Assembly: GCF_900636765.1 (NCBI RefSeq)
Contig: NZ_LR134313.1
Coordinates: 1,302,001 to 1,366,000, forward strand
DNA from: Neisseria canis
GTDB taxonomy: Bacteria; Pseudomonadota; Gammaproteobacteria; Burkholderiales; Neisseriaceae
DNA length: 64,000 nt
Direction: 5' to 3'
Shown here one piece after another: positions 37,670-45,861 of this stretch; positions within the stretch are counted from its first letter, which is position 1; the number at the start of each line of letters is the position of its first letter. The notes beneath the pieces are model-generated. The model was not told where the DNA came from, searched no databases, and saw only the letters and a list, made by a program, of their open reading frames with translations. A program made the translations under genes and the position numbers.

Positions 37670-38010
37670 ATGATCCAAAAACTGACCGCCCAAATCAAAG
37701 ATGCAGGCGGCATTCCCGTTGCCCGCTTGATACCGCAGGCAGGCCGCCGCACTATAGGCGCGGTGTTTTCTCGACCATGCCGGCCCTGCCGAATTTAGCG
37801 GCTTTTCAAACGGCCTCCAAGTTGGTTTCGCACCCGCATACCAACCTGCAAACCTTCACTTGGATGCTTGAAGGCGAAGTCTGGTACCAAGACAGCTTAA
37901 GGCCACCGCCAGCTTATCCGCACCAGGCAAGTTAATTTGATGACGACTAGGATGGGGGACACGCGCAGCATCGCCCATACCGGTCGCGGTTGGTTGCAAT
38001 TGTGTCGGCC
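37670..38010 (+). pseudogene. pirin family protein, frameshifted and truncated remnant
   Basis: The plus strand carries a decayed pirin gene. From ATG 37670 (AAGGA upstream) it reads MIQKLTAQIKDAGGIPVARL and QAGRRTIGA, then shifts by loss of about two bases. FLDHAGPAEFSGF and LQVGFAP follow in another frame, another shift leads to HPHTNLQTFTWMLEGEVWYQDS, then HRQLIRTRQVNLMTT, and finally a trace of IAHT and LQL. The metal-binding HPH and His motifs survive, but at least three frameshifts and loss of the C-terminal half make it non-functional. It ends in unrelated AT-rich sequence. Confidence 0.8.
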
Positions 38011-38202
38011 AAATTGCGGATTTTGCGTGCTGTCTGTTGCCTGCTTTGTAATTCAGGCGGTTTGGGAAATTGTATCAATGAATATTGGGTCTATATGTGT
38101 TGTTCAATGAATGAAGCCAGCAGAGATTTTGAAAAGGGGTTTTAGATTGAATTAAAAGTTTTGTAAAACAGAATATATTTGACATGCTGTTTAAAACAAA
38201 AC

Positions 38203-38224
38203 AGGCCGCAATTGCTTGCGGCCT
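38203..38224 (-). terminator. terminator of tRNA-Asn
   Basis: 9-bp perfect arms (AGGCCGCAA) with a four-base loop. Reading the minus strand it runs into TGTTTTGTTTT. It lies 17 bases past the tRNA end. Confidence 0.8.
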
Positions 38225-38240
38225 ATCTTGTTGATTTATT

Positions 38241-38316
38241 TGGCTCCCCGACCTGGGCTCGAACCAGGGACCTGCGGATTAACAGTCCGTCGCTCTACCG
38301 ACTGAGCTATCGGGGA
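38241..38316 (-). tRNA. tRNA-Asn (anticodon GTT)
   Basis: 76 bases with encoded CCA. Acceptor TCCCCGA pairs with TCGGGGA; the anticodon loop CTGTTAA gives GTT. T-loop GGTTCGAGCC is present. Confidence 0.97.
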
Positions 38317-38424
38317 ATTAAGCTGCGTATTATAATCTCCTCGGAAAACTTGTCAAGCAAATATCGGTGCAGGGTGATTATTTGTTTGAATTTAAAAACC
38401 AATTTTTTTAGCTGAATTGAGAGA

Positions 38425-38919
38425 ATGTTTAGACTGCCTTGGTTGATGTATAAATGTTGGAAGAGCAAGCAGAAAAAGCTTGTCATCCGCGGGCTTACTG
38501 ATAATGAAACCGCGCTTGCCCAAAGTGTGTATGGGAAGATGATTGATTACGACAAAGTTACCATCATCAATTGCCCTTACCTTCCTTGGCAGCCGCCGGG
38601 TACATTTATGGCGCCGAACGGTTGTATTTTTGTGAATCCGGAGCATTATAAAAGCGATTATGCGGCAGAGAATCTGGGCTATCAGGGAATTTTTATTCAT
38701 GAGATGGCGCATGTGCTGCAACATCAGAGAGGGGTTAATGTGCTGGGTTTGGGGGCGGTTTTACAAACGGCTTATTATTTGAGTTTCAAGCGCTATAATC
38801 CTTATCGGTATGTGCTGCAAGAAGGTAAGTCTTTTTTTCAATACAATATCGAACAGCAGGGGGATATTGCGCGGGATATTTTTTTGAAGCGGATTCCGAA
38901 TATTTTGTTGGAAGAATAG
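38425..38919 (+). CDS. HExxH metallopeptidase-like protein, Vgr-related type, 164 aa
   Basis: Contains FIHEMAHVLQHQRG, an HExxH zinc motif (residues about 90-98), in the context of the short Vgr-related/Rhs-linked proteins: RGLTDNETALAQSVYGKMIDYDKVTI at the start, FMAPNGCIFVNPEHYKSDYA in the middle. No signal peptide is evident. Family members often lie near type VI secretion genes, but none is seen here. The substrate is unknown; it may be an inactive fold. There is no strong ribosome site before the ATG; GAGAG stands near. Confidence 0.7.
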   Translation: MFRLPWLMYKCWKSKQKKLVIRGLTDNETALAQSVYGKMIDYDKVTIINCPYLPWQPPGTFMAPNGCIFVNPEHYKSDYAAENLGYQGIFIHEMAHVLQHQRGVNVLGLGAVLQTAYYLSFKRYNPYRYVLQEGKSFFQYNIEQQGDIARDIFLKRIPNILLEE

Positions 38920-38986
38920 GAGCGTTTCAAAGCGCTTTAAATATTGATATGGCGCGCTCCGCATTTATTCGAATTCTGTCGTCGGA

Positions 38987-39030
38987 AACAATCATGCCTG
39001 TCTGAAAGTTTTCAGACAGGCATGATTGTT
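38987..39030. terminator. paired-DUS hairpin after the HExxH gene
   Basis: 21-bp perfect arms with a two-base centre and a following T run on the plus strand. Confidence 0.78.
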
Positions 39031-39043
39031 TTTGCTTAAAGAA

Positions 39044-39076
39044 AAATAAGCTTTCGAATTATTCGGAAGCTTATTT
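39044..39076 (-). terminator. terminator of tRNA-Thr
   Basis: 15-bp arms (AAATAAGCTTTCGAA on the plus strand) with one G-T type mismatch and a three-base centre; it starts eight bases past the tRNA end and ends in T/A-rich sequence. Confidence 0.7.
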
Positions 39077-39084
39077 AATCAATT

Positions 39085-39160
39085 TGGTGCCGGCGGCAGG
39101 ATTCGAACTCGCGACCCCCTGATTACAAGTCAGGTGCTCTACCAACTGAGCTACACCGGC
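39085..39160 (-). tRNA. tRNA-Thr (anticodon TGT)
   Basis: 76 bases with encoded CCA. Acceptor GCCGGTG pairs with CGCCGGC through one wobble; anticodon stem CTGA(C) encloses TTGTAA, giving TGT. Confidence 0.96.
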
Positions 39161-39381
39161 ATTTGAAAAATCAGGATTATACAGGCTCTTTGTTTTTTAG
39201 CAATAGTTTCGGCTGTGTTTTTTTATGGCTTGATCGGCATCATTTTGTTTTTTAATAAATAAAAATACAGTAAAGATGTGAGCCGAGTGTCTGCCGATTT
39301 GGCTGTCTGCTGAGAATTTTGTCGTACGCCGTTCGTGCTTGTTATAAAATGCTCTCTTTTTGATTGAAATTAGGTGGTTTT

Positions 39382-40170
39382 ATGGCTCGCCATCCTTATC
39401 GCCGTGTTCGTGCACAGAGTTTGGAGCTGCCCGAAGTGGGTATCTCGGAAGAGGCAAATATCCGTTCGATGCACTTGGGCAGTGAAACGATTCAAAGCTC
39501 AATGAATTTGGATAATCCTTCGGAGCTGGTGCTTTCTTACAGCCGCGCGATGATGGCTTGGCTTTTGTTTGTGGATACGCCGGGGCACATTACACAAATC
39601 GGTTTGGGCGGAGGATCGTTTGCGCGCTGGATTGATGCGTTTCTGCCGGAAACGAAGCAGACTGTGGTGGAGATTAATCCGCAGGTGGTTAACGTGGCGC
39701 GCGGTTTGTTTGAGCTGCCGTTTGAAGATGAGGATTTTGAAATCTTAGTGGCGGATGGTGCGGAATATGTGAAAACTTTGCTGTGCGGCACGGATGTGCT
39801 TATGGTGGACGGTTTTGACGGCGAACAGATTGTTGATGCTTTGGTGAGCGAGGTGTTTTTTCAGGATTGCCGCCGTGCGCTGAGTAAAAATGGGGTATTT
39901 GTTACCAATTGGTGGAGCGGCGATAAGCGTTACGGGCGGTTTGTGGAGAGTTTGTTGGGGGTTTTTGAAGGGAGGGTGTTGGAGGTGCCGGCGGAAAGCC
40001 ATGGGAATGTGGCGGTGATGGCGTTTCAAAGTCCGCCGAAAGAGCAGCGTTTGGATGGTTTGAAAAAGCGGGCGGAAAAGCTGAGCGAGGTTTACGGATT
40101 GGATTTCCGGCGTATGCTGAGTGATTTGAAAAGGGTTAATCAAAATAATGGTAAAACTTTTTATCTGTAA
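39382..40170 (+). CDS. spermidine-synthase-like methyltransferase-fold protein, 262 aa
   Basis: Rossmann-fold protein of the spermidine synthase family. ITQIGLGGGSFARWID is the SAM-type glycine loop, TVVEINPQVVNVARGLFELP the acidic second strand and ILVADGAEYVKT the third; VDGFDGEQIV replaces the D-x-x-D-P of true polyamine synthases. Such SpeE-like proteins often lack aminopropyl transfer activity. I use ATG 39382 because AGGTGG lies eight bases upstream; an in-frame TTG at 39364 is less likely. It probably heads a unit with the hydrolase that follows. Confidence 0.78.
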   Translation: MARHPYRRVRAQSLELPEVGISEEANIRSMHLGSETIQSSMNLDNPSELVLSYSRAMMAWLLFVDTPGHITQIGLGGGSFARWIDAFLPETKQTVVEINPQVVNVARGLFELPFEDEDFEILVADGAEYVKTLLCGTDVLMVDGFDGEQIVDALVSEVFFQDCRRALSKNGVFVTNWWSGDKRYGRFVESLLGVFEGRVLEVPAESHGNVAVMAFQSPPKEQRLDGLKKRAEKLSEVYGLDFRRMLSDLKRVNQNNGKTFYL

Positions 40171-40219
40171 TGCGCTATGTTTGTCTGAATGTGGTTTCAG
40201 GCAGGCATAGGGGGTGTTT

Positions 40220-40900
40220 ATGGCTAACTTGGATGTAAGTTATGAATAGATTGAGGAAGATGTTGTGGTTTTGAAATACGATATGGTTTGGGTGGACGGC
40301 CCGGCGGGAAAACTGGAAACGATTTATCTGGAAGCGCAAGGTGAAGAGCGCGGTGTGGCGGTGATCAATCATCCGAATCCTTTGCAGGGCGGAACGAATA
40401 CCAACAAAGTGATTCAAACGGCGGCTAAGGCGCTGTCGGCATTGGGTTTTCATTGTTATTTGCCGAATTTGCGCGGAGTGGGAAACAGTGAAGGCCAGCA
40501 TGATTATGGTGCCGGCGAGGTGGATGATTGTACGGCTGTGGTGGATTTTGCGCGTGCGCGGCATCCGGATGCGGCCAAGCTGGTGATTTCAGGATTTTCT
40601 TTCGGCGGTTATGTGGCTGTGTTTACGGCGCATTTGCGCGAGCCGGATTTGCTTTTGCTGATGGGGCCTGCGTTGAACCATTACGAGCGGCGCGAACCGG
40701 CTGCGCCGGATGCTGCTAAAACTTTGGTGCTGCACGGTGCGGAAGATGAAGTTGTGGCTTTGCAAAAGTCGTTGGATTGGGCGGCGCCGCAAGATATTCC
40801 GGTGATTGTTTTTCCGAAAACATCCCATTTTTTCCACGGCAAACTGATTCCTCTGCGTGAAACCATATTGCGCTTTGCGCCGGTTGTTTTGGGTGTGTGA
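40220..40900 (+). CDS. alpha/beta hydrolase family protein; amber codon near the 5' end
   Basis: Soluble esterase-like hydrolase. GVAVINHPNPLQGGTNTNKVIQTAA (oxyanion side), FHCYLPNLRGVGNSEGQHDYG, the nucleophile elbow ISGFSFGGYVA (Ser), and late Asp in HGAEDEVVALQ and His in KTSHFFHGKL make the triad. These match the CYHD-type group of 210-residue hydrolases in beta-proteobacteria. The frame is open from 40250. A good ribosome site (GGGGG) and ATG lie at 40220, but TAG at 40247 interrupts the same frame; a GTG at 40265 with GAGGAAG upstream can restart it. Use of 40265 gives 211 residues. Confidence 0.8.
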
Positions 40901-40925
40901 TAAGAGCGTTTGAATGATTGTTAAG

Positions 40926-40958
40926 ATGCCTGTCTGAAAAAAGGTTTCAGACAGGCAT
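40926..40958. terminator. paired-DUS hairpin, hydrolase / metallopeptidase genes
   Basis: 14-bp arms and a five-base loop between convergent genes, ten bases before the metallopeptidase stop. Confidence 0.7.
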
Positions 40959-40967
40959 TGGCAACGG

Positions 40968-41816
40968 TTAATAGGATGCGAATGTGTTGCACTGGGCCGG
41001 GTCGCCGCTTTGCAGGCCGCGTTTAAACCAAGCGAGGCGCTGCTCGGATGTGCCGTGAGTAAAGCTGTCGGGCACAACGTAACCCTGGCTTTGTTTTTGC
41101 AGGCGGTCGTCGCCAACGGCTTCGGCTGCGTTAAAGGCTTCTTGTAAATCGTTTTCGTCGAACATGCCTTGCGCGGCAACGTAATTGCCCCAAATGCCGG
41201 CATAGCAGTCGGCCTGCAGTTCGAGTTTTACGGATAATTCGTTGGCTTTCGCCTTGCCGGCGCTTTGCTGCGCTTGGCTGACCTGCGGCAGAATGCCGGT
41301 AAGGTTTTGTATATGGTGGCCGACCTCGTGGGCAATCACATAGGCAAAAGCGGTGTCGCCTTCCGCACCGAGTTTGCGGCGCATGTCTTCATAAAAAGAC
41401 AAATCCAGATAAACTTTTTTATCCGCAGGGCAGTAGAACGGGCCGGCAGCGGCCTGACCGTAGCCGCATGCCGTTTGCGTGCCGCCTGTGTACAGCCTCA
41501 TCACGGTAGGTTCATAGCGGGCATTGTGTTTTTGAAAATAAGCGGCCCACACTTTTTCGGTGTCGCGCAATACAACGCCGGAAAGCTCTCTAAGCTGACT
41601 TTCGAGTTTACTGTCGATTTGGGTTTGCGGGCCGCTTTGCAATGCAGGGCCGCTGCCTACGCCGCCGACGATGCCCGACAAGTCTATGCCGTAATAGGCG
41701 CCGACCAATAAAACGATGATTCCGATAATGCCCGGCCCTTTGCCGCCGCCCATGCGTGGGCGCTGACCGCGTCTGTCTTCTATATTGGTGCTCTGTTCAC
41801 GACCTTCCCAGCGCAT
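40968..41816 (-). CDS. YpfJ-like neutral zinc metallopeptidase, 282 aa
   Basis: Membrane-bound metallopeptidase of the KPN_02809/YpfJ family. A cytoplasmic Arg/Gly-rich start (MRWEGREQSTNIEDRRGQR) is diagnostic, one helix (about 29-46) follows, and the rest is periplasmic. AYVIAHEVGHHIQNLTG has the HExxH zinc site, with a downstream ELQADCYAGIW supplying the third ligand. Paired cysteines (ACGYG, FYCP) are conserved in the family. The physiological substrate is unknown. It is a single-gene unit on the minus strand. Confidence 0.9.
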   Translation of the reverse strand: MRWEGREQSTNIEDRRGQRPRMGGGKGPGIIGIIVLLVGAYYGIDLSGIVGGVGSGPALQSGPQTQIDSKLESQLRELSGVVLRDTEKVWAAYFQKHNARYEPTVMRLYTGGTQTACGYGQAAAGPFYCPADKKVYLDLSFYEDMRRKLGAEGDTAFAYVIAHEVGHHIQNLTGILPQVSQAQQSAGKAKANELSVKLELQADCYAGIWGNYVAAQGMFDENDLQEAFNAAEAVGDDRLQKQSQGYVVPDSFTHGTSEQRLAWFKRGLQSGDPAQCNTFASY

Positions 41817-41909
41817 AATCTTCCTTTATGTGTATGTTTAACAATGATGAGTGGCACATTATAAATTATTCTGCCTGCGGGAAAAGGCGCTTATCGGATA
41901 AATGGTCGG

Positions 41910-41921
41910 ATGCCTGTCTGA
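41910..41921. repeat. single DUS upstream of the metallopeptidase gene
   Basis: Unpaired forward copy in an otherwise gene-free stretch of about 300 bases between two minus-strand genes. Confidence 0.75.
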
Positions 41922-41966
41922 AAAAATCTGGCAATCCGTTGATCGGATGCGGATAGGGTAAAAAAA

Positions 41967-41993
41967 CGCTGTCTTTGTGGAGCAAAGACAGCG
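41967..41993 (-). terminator. terminator-like hairpin downstream of hslR
   Basis: 11-bp arms (CGCTGTCTTTG) with a five-base loop; the minus strand continues in seven T residues. It is 160 bases past hslR, and the T run fits minus-strand termination. Confidence 0.6.
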
Positions 41994-42229
41994 GTCAAGG
42001 ATTGCATTATGAAAGGATTACAAAAATAGGAAAATACAGATACTGTTGGCATCCAGTACCAGATTTTATGCCGAAAGTGGTTTCATTCAATCGACATAAA
42101 TGGAATGTACATGAATTTGTGATAGATGACAAGCTTTTTGTTTCTTTTGTAACTACCACTGCCTTTTTATTTTATCAAGTTGGCGCCTGTCGCGTTTGGT
42201 TGGCCGGCCGTCGGGATATGCGGCGGTAA
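41975..42229 (+). other. orphan reading frame, possible gene remnant
   Basis: An open plus-strand frame translates to a peptide with natural-looking composition (ITKIGKYRYCWHPVPDF, then NRHKWNVHEFVIDDKLF) in AT-rich sequence unlike its neighbours. It begins within the hairpin at 41967 and runs into the 3' end of hslR. There is no ribosome site and no recognised family. It may be the tail of a lost gene. Confidence 0.25.
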
Positions 42230-42551
42230 TCCGGCTGGTTTGGTCGAGCAGCTTTTGTTCTTCGCGCTGTTTGGCGGTTGCCGCATCTTCTTCGTAAAGC
42301 AGGCGTGCTTCGGGTGCGGGGCGGCGTTGGTGGTTGAGTGCCTGCACGGTAATCAGGTAGGGCAGGGAATTGAGGGTAAGGTGGATTTTGTCGCCAACAC
42401 AGATGTTTTTACTGTTTTTCACTTTGTTGCCGTTCACGAGAATCCGCCCCAGCTCGATGTGTTTTTGCGCCAGGGCGCGGGTTTTGAAAAAGCGAGCCGC
42501 CCACAGCCATTTGTCGAGCCGCATGGTGTATTTGTCTTGGGATTCGGTCAT
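42153..42551 (-). CDS. hslR: heat shock protein 15 (S4-domain RNA-binding protein)
   Basis: Hsp15 binds free 50S subunits carrying nascent chains and recycles stalled ribosomes. S4 domain at about 9-70: MRLDKWLWAARFFKTRALAQKHIELGRILVNGNKVKNSKNI. A basic C-terminal tail follows (PTKRDRRQLDKIKRQW). 132 residues is typical. A reverse DUS lies 24 bases before its start. It is a single-gene unit. Confidence 0.92.
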   Translation of the reverse strand: MTESQDKYTMRLDKWLWAARFFKTRALAQKHIELGRILVNGNKVKNSKNICVGDKIHLTLNSLPYLITVQALNHQRRPAPEARLLYEEDAATAKQREEQKLLDQTSRITAAYPDGRPTKRDRRQLDKIKRQW

Positions 42552-42574
42552 TGTCGGTTGGCGTTGTTGATATT

Positions 42575-42586
42575 TTCAGACAGGCA
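42575..42586. repeat. single DUS upstream of hslR
   Basis: Unpaired reverse copy in the hslR-accA divergent intergenic region. Confidence 0.75.
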
Positions 42587-42761
42587 TTAGTGTAGCATAT
42601 TTGTTTTGCGTCAAAGGCGGTGGATGCTGCATTTTTTACTTGCCCAACTGCCGTTTATCGCGTAAATTCGCTTTTTATTTATTATTGCATATTGCCATTT
42701 AAACACCTGATTCCGGCCGAGCAAAATAGGGCAATCGGGTTAAGGGAAAAGGCATCATTTT

Positions 42762-43721
42762 ATGAAACCCGTTTTTCTAGATTTCGAGCAATCGATTGCC
42801 GAATTAAACAATAAAGTTGAAGAACTGCGCTTTGTGCAAGACGGTTCTGCCGTCGATATCAGCGAGGAAATAGACCGTTTGCAAAAGAAAAGCAGCGATT
42901 TGATTAAGTCTATTTACAGCAAGCTTACGCCTGCGCAAGTGTCCCAAGTTTCAAGACATCCCCAGCGTCCTTATACTTTAGATTATATCGCTGCTTTGTG
43001 TACCGATTTTCAAGAGCTTCATGGTGACCGGCACTATGCGGACGACCATGCTATCGTAGGCGGATTGGCGCGTTTTAACGACCAAAGCGTGGTGGTTATC
43101 GGCCACCAAAAAGGCCGCGATACGAAAGAGAAAATCCGTCGGAATTTCGGCATGCCGCGCCCGGAAGGTTATAGAAAAGCATTGCGCTTGATGCATTTGG
43201 CAGAAAAATTTCATCTGCCGGTGTTAACTTTCATCGATACGCCCGGTGCTTATCCGGGTATCGGTGCCGAAGAGCGCAACCAATCGGAAGCCATCGGTAA
43301 GAATCTCTATGAATTGACCAAGCTGCGTGTTCCGGTGATTTGTACGATTATCGGAGAAGGCGGCTCAGGCGGGGCTTTGGCCATTGCAGTGGGCGATTAT
43401 GTGAATATGCTGCAATACTCAACTTATTCCGTTATTTCTCCTGAAGGCTGTGCATCTATTCTATGGAAAACGGCAGAAAAGGCCGCCGATGCCGCGCAGG
43501 CTTTAGGCATCACGGCAGACCGTCTGCTTAAATTGAATTTGATTGACAGAGTGGTGGAGGAGCCTTTGGGCGGTGCACATAGAGATCATAATGAAATTAT
43601 GAGCCGTTTAAAGAATATTTTGACCGAGCAGCTGCGCGAAGCCCAGTCTCTGCCTATGTCGGATTTGTTGACCCGCCGCTTTGACCGGATTATGGCTTAC
43701 GGCCAATATCTGGAAAAATAA
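42762..43721 (+). CDS. accA: acetyl-CoA carboxylase carboxyltransferase subunit alpha
   Basis: Transfers CO2 from carboxybiotin to acetyl-CoA together with AccD in the first step of fatty acid synthesis. It begins with a helix [18 protein letters not shown]. The core shows [79 protein letters not shown] and [16 protein letters not shown], the acyl-CoA carboxylase fold. 319 residues is normal. AAGGGAAAAGG precedes the ATG. tilS follows after about 100 bases. Confidence 0.97.
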   Translation: MKPVFLDFEQSIAELNNKVEELRFVQDGSAVDISEEIDRLQKKSSDLIKSIYSKLTPAQVSQVSRHPQRPYTLDYIAALCTDFQELHGDRHYADDHAIVGGLARFNDQSVVVIGHQKGRDTKEKIRRNFGMPRPEGYRKALRLMHLAEKFHLPVLTFIDTPGAYPGIGAEERNQSEAIGKNLYELTKLRVPVICTIIGEGGSGGALAIAVGDYVNMLQYSTYSVISPEGCASILWKTAEKAADAAQALGITADRLLKLNLIDRVVEEPLGGAHRDHNEIMSRLKNILTEQLREAQSLPMSDLLTRRFDRIMAYGQYLEK

Positions 43722-43805
43722 ATCTTTGGTAACTTATTGAATTGCAGATGATGGAAGGTAAGCTGTTGCTTGCCTTCTTTGTTTTTGGTGGGGCGGGTAT
43801 GATAA

Positions 43806-43817
43806 TGCCTGTCTGAA
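43806..43817. repeat. single DUS just before tilS
   Basis: Forward copy ending two bases before ATG 43820. It lies in the short accA-tilS gap and does not form a hairpin. Confidence 0.8.
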
Positions 43818-43819
43818 AA

Positions 43820-45184
43820 ATGGATTGTGAAGCTATGCCGTCTGACTTGAGTAAACATTTGCTGGCCAAATTATCTGCATCGTTTGATCGTTGTGTTGCC
43901 GAAAGGGCCTCAATAGAGGTGGGATTGAGCGGCGGTTTGGATTCTGTCGTTCTGCTGCATTTGTTAAAGCGTTTGAGCAATGAGAAGCAATTTGAACTCA
44001 GTGCTGTGCATGTTCATCATGGCCTTCAGCAGGCGGCTGACGGTTGGCCGGAGTTTTGTAGTGAGGTTTGCCAAGATTTAAAGGTTCCTTTCCGTGTGGA
44101 ATACGTTCAGGCCGACATTGGGAAGATAGGGGTGGAAGCCGGCGCCAGGAAGGCGCGCTATCAAGTGTTTATGGGGGGTACTGCGGATTTTGTGGCTTTG
44201 GCTCACCATCAGGATGACCAAGTGGAAACGTTTATGCTGTCTGCTTTGCGTGGCAGCGGTATCAGAGGGCTGTCGGCAATGCCCGAATTGCGCGCATTAG
44301 ATGAGGTGCATTGGTTGTGGCGTCCTTTGTTGGGTGTAACCCGACGGGAATTAATGGCTTATGCGCAATTGCATGATTTAAAGTATGTTGATGACCCCAG
44401 CAATTCCGATGAATCTTTGTTGCGGAATTGGTTGAGGAACACAGGTTTGCCTGCGTGGCGCGAGCGGTTGCCTTTTTTAGACCACCATATTATGGCGAGC
44501 ATTAAAACGCTGCAGGAAGAATTGGCTGTATTGGACGAAGTATCGGAGCAAGATAAGCGGGCAATTTATCATGCGGGTTTTTTTGATTGTTCTGTTTGGC
44601 GTAAATTAGCTGCGGCGCGTCAAAGCAGGCAGCTTTTATTTATGGTAAAAGAAAATAATATAGGTATTCCTACGCAAGCTTCTCTCAATGATTTCCGCAG
44701 GGTTTTAAATGAATGTGGAAGCGGATCCGCGGAATGGTGTTTGCCCGAAGGCAAAATCTATGCTTATCAAAACCGCTTGTTTTGTGTTGGAGATGACTGG
44801 TTGGATGATTGCTTCTGGTTAAACAAACAATGCCTGTCTGAAAATAAGGCGGGCAATTTGAGGGCGGTGTTGGAAGCGGCTAATTTTAAGCTGTGTAGAC
44901 ATTTGTATGGGCTTCGTGAAGATGTTTTAGGGCAGGTTGGCGGTGTTAGGGCCGTAAATACCGATGACGTAGTTGAATTGACCGTTGGGCATAAAAAAGT
45001 ACGGAAATTATTGCAGGAATGCAAGATTCCCCCCTTTGTTAGACCATATTGGCCTGTCATTACCAATAAAGAAGACCGCTGTATCGCAGTGGCAAATTTG
45101 TGGATTAATCCCAGCTATGCCTGTCTGAACGGTGTTTTTCCGTATTTTGAAAAATTTAGTTGCTTTGTTTTGGAACCAAAGTAA
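43820..45184 (+). CDS. tilS: tRNA(Ile)-lysidine synthase
   Basis: Attaches lysine to C34 of tRNA-Ile(CAU) using ATP so that it reads AUA. PP-loop SGGLDSVVLLHLL is at residues 37-49, with VHVHHGLQQAA and LAHHQDDQVETFMLSALRGSGIRGLSAMP following. C-terminal TilS domains include VRKLLQECKIPPFVRPYWPVI. 454 residues is close to family length. The start is uncertain between 43820 and ATG 43835, and neither has a ribosome site. Full DUS copies are inside at 44830 (QCLSEN) and 45119 (YACLN). The end of the gene overlaps the candidate promoter of rpoE. Confidence 0.93.
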   Translation: MDCEAMPSDLSKHLLAKLSASFDRCVAERASIEVGLSGGLDSVVLLHLLKRLSNEKQFELSAVHVHHGLQQAADGWPEFCSEVCQDLKVPFRVEYVQADIGKIGVEAGARKARYQVFMGGTADFVALAHHQDDQVETFMLSALRGSGIRGLSAMPELRALDEVHWLWRPLLGVTRRELMAYAQLHDLKYVDDPSNSDESLLRNWLRNTGLPAWRERLPFLDHHIMASIKTLQEELAVLDEVSEQDKRAIYHAGFFDCSVWRKLAAARQSRQLLFMVKENNIGIPTQASLNDFRRVLNECGSGSAEWCLPEGKIYAYQNRLFCVGDDWLDDCFWLNKQCLSENKAGNLRAVLEAANFKLCRHLYGLREDVLGQVGGVRAVNTDDVVELTVGHKKVRKLLQECKIPPFVRPYWPVITNKEDRCIAVANLWINPSYACLNGVFPYFEKFSCFVLEPK

Positions 45185-45199
45185 AAGTAGAGTGTCTTA
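45172..45199 (+). promoter_or_regulatory. candidate sigma-E type promoter of rpoE
   Basis: GGAACCA at 45172-45178 and TCTTA at 45195-45199 with 16 bases between, close to the ECF consensus GGAACTT-N16-TCnnA. It overlaps the tilS stop and lies about 50 bases before rpoE. Confidence 0.5.
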
Positions 45200-45257
45200 G
45201 CCTATAAGAATTAAAGACACTCGGCTTTCGCTTTGCCTGATGCATTTAAGGGTAAGT

Positions 45258-45857
45258 ATGAAAGATCGTGAAGTCGATCAAGCTCTTGTCGAGCGTGCAC
45301 AAAAAGGTGAACAGAAGGCTTTCGAGATGTTGGTATCAAAATACCAGCGTCGCCTTACGCGTTTGCTGTCACGTTTTATAAAAGACGAACACACAGTAAA
45401 CGATGTTGCGCAAGAAGCGCTGATAAAAGCATACTGTGCGTTGCCTAATTTTCGTGGTGAAAGTGCTTTTTATACATGGCTGTACCGTATAGGCATCAAT
45501 ACTGCGAAAAACTACTTGGCAACCAACGGTAAGTTGAATGTCATCAGTGCGGATGTTGCAAACGAGGAGGGGGATGTTCTTGATTTGGTAGAACAAATCG
45601 CAGACGAGCATACCCCGGAAGCTGAATTAATGAATAGGGAAATTTTGCAGACTGTTGAAGCTGCAGTATCTAGACTGCCGGATGATTTGCGCCGTGCAAT
45701 CACATTGCGTGAAATGGAAGGTTTGTCTTACGATGAAATTGCTCAGATAATGGATTGTCCAATCGGAACAGTACGCTCTCGGATTTTTAGGGCACGGGAA
45801 GTGATTGCAAGCGATTTAAGGCCGCTATTGGATACATCCGAAGACCAACGATGGTGA
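45258..45857 (+). CDS. rpoE: RNA polymerase sigma factor RpoE (ECF family)
   Basis: Extracytoplasmic-function sigma factor for envelope stress. Region 2 holds YQRRLTRLLSRFIKDEHTVNDVAQEALIKAYCALPNFRGESAFYTWLYRIGINTAKNYL and region 4 RLPDDLRRAITLREMEGLSYDEIAQIMDCPIGTVRSRIFRAREVI, with the RpoE/AlgU hallmarks. I choose ATG 45258 (199 residues) because AAGGG lies six bases upstream; ATG 45240 is in frame but lacks a site. The anti-sigma gene follows after four bases. Confidence 0.94.
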   Translation: MKDREVDQALVERAQKGEQKAFEMLVSKYQRRLTRLLSRFIKDEHTVNDVAQEALIKAYCALPNFRGESAFYTWLYRIGINTAKNYLATNGKLNVISADVANEEGDVLDLVEQIADEHTPEAELMNREILQTVEAAVSRLPDDLRRAITLREMEGLSYDEIAQIMDCPIGTVRSRIFRAREVIASDLRPLLDTSEDQRW

Positions 45858-45861
45858 TGAA

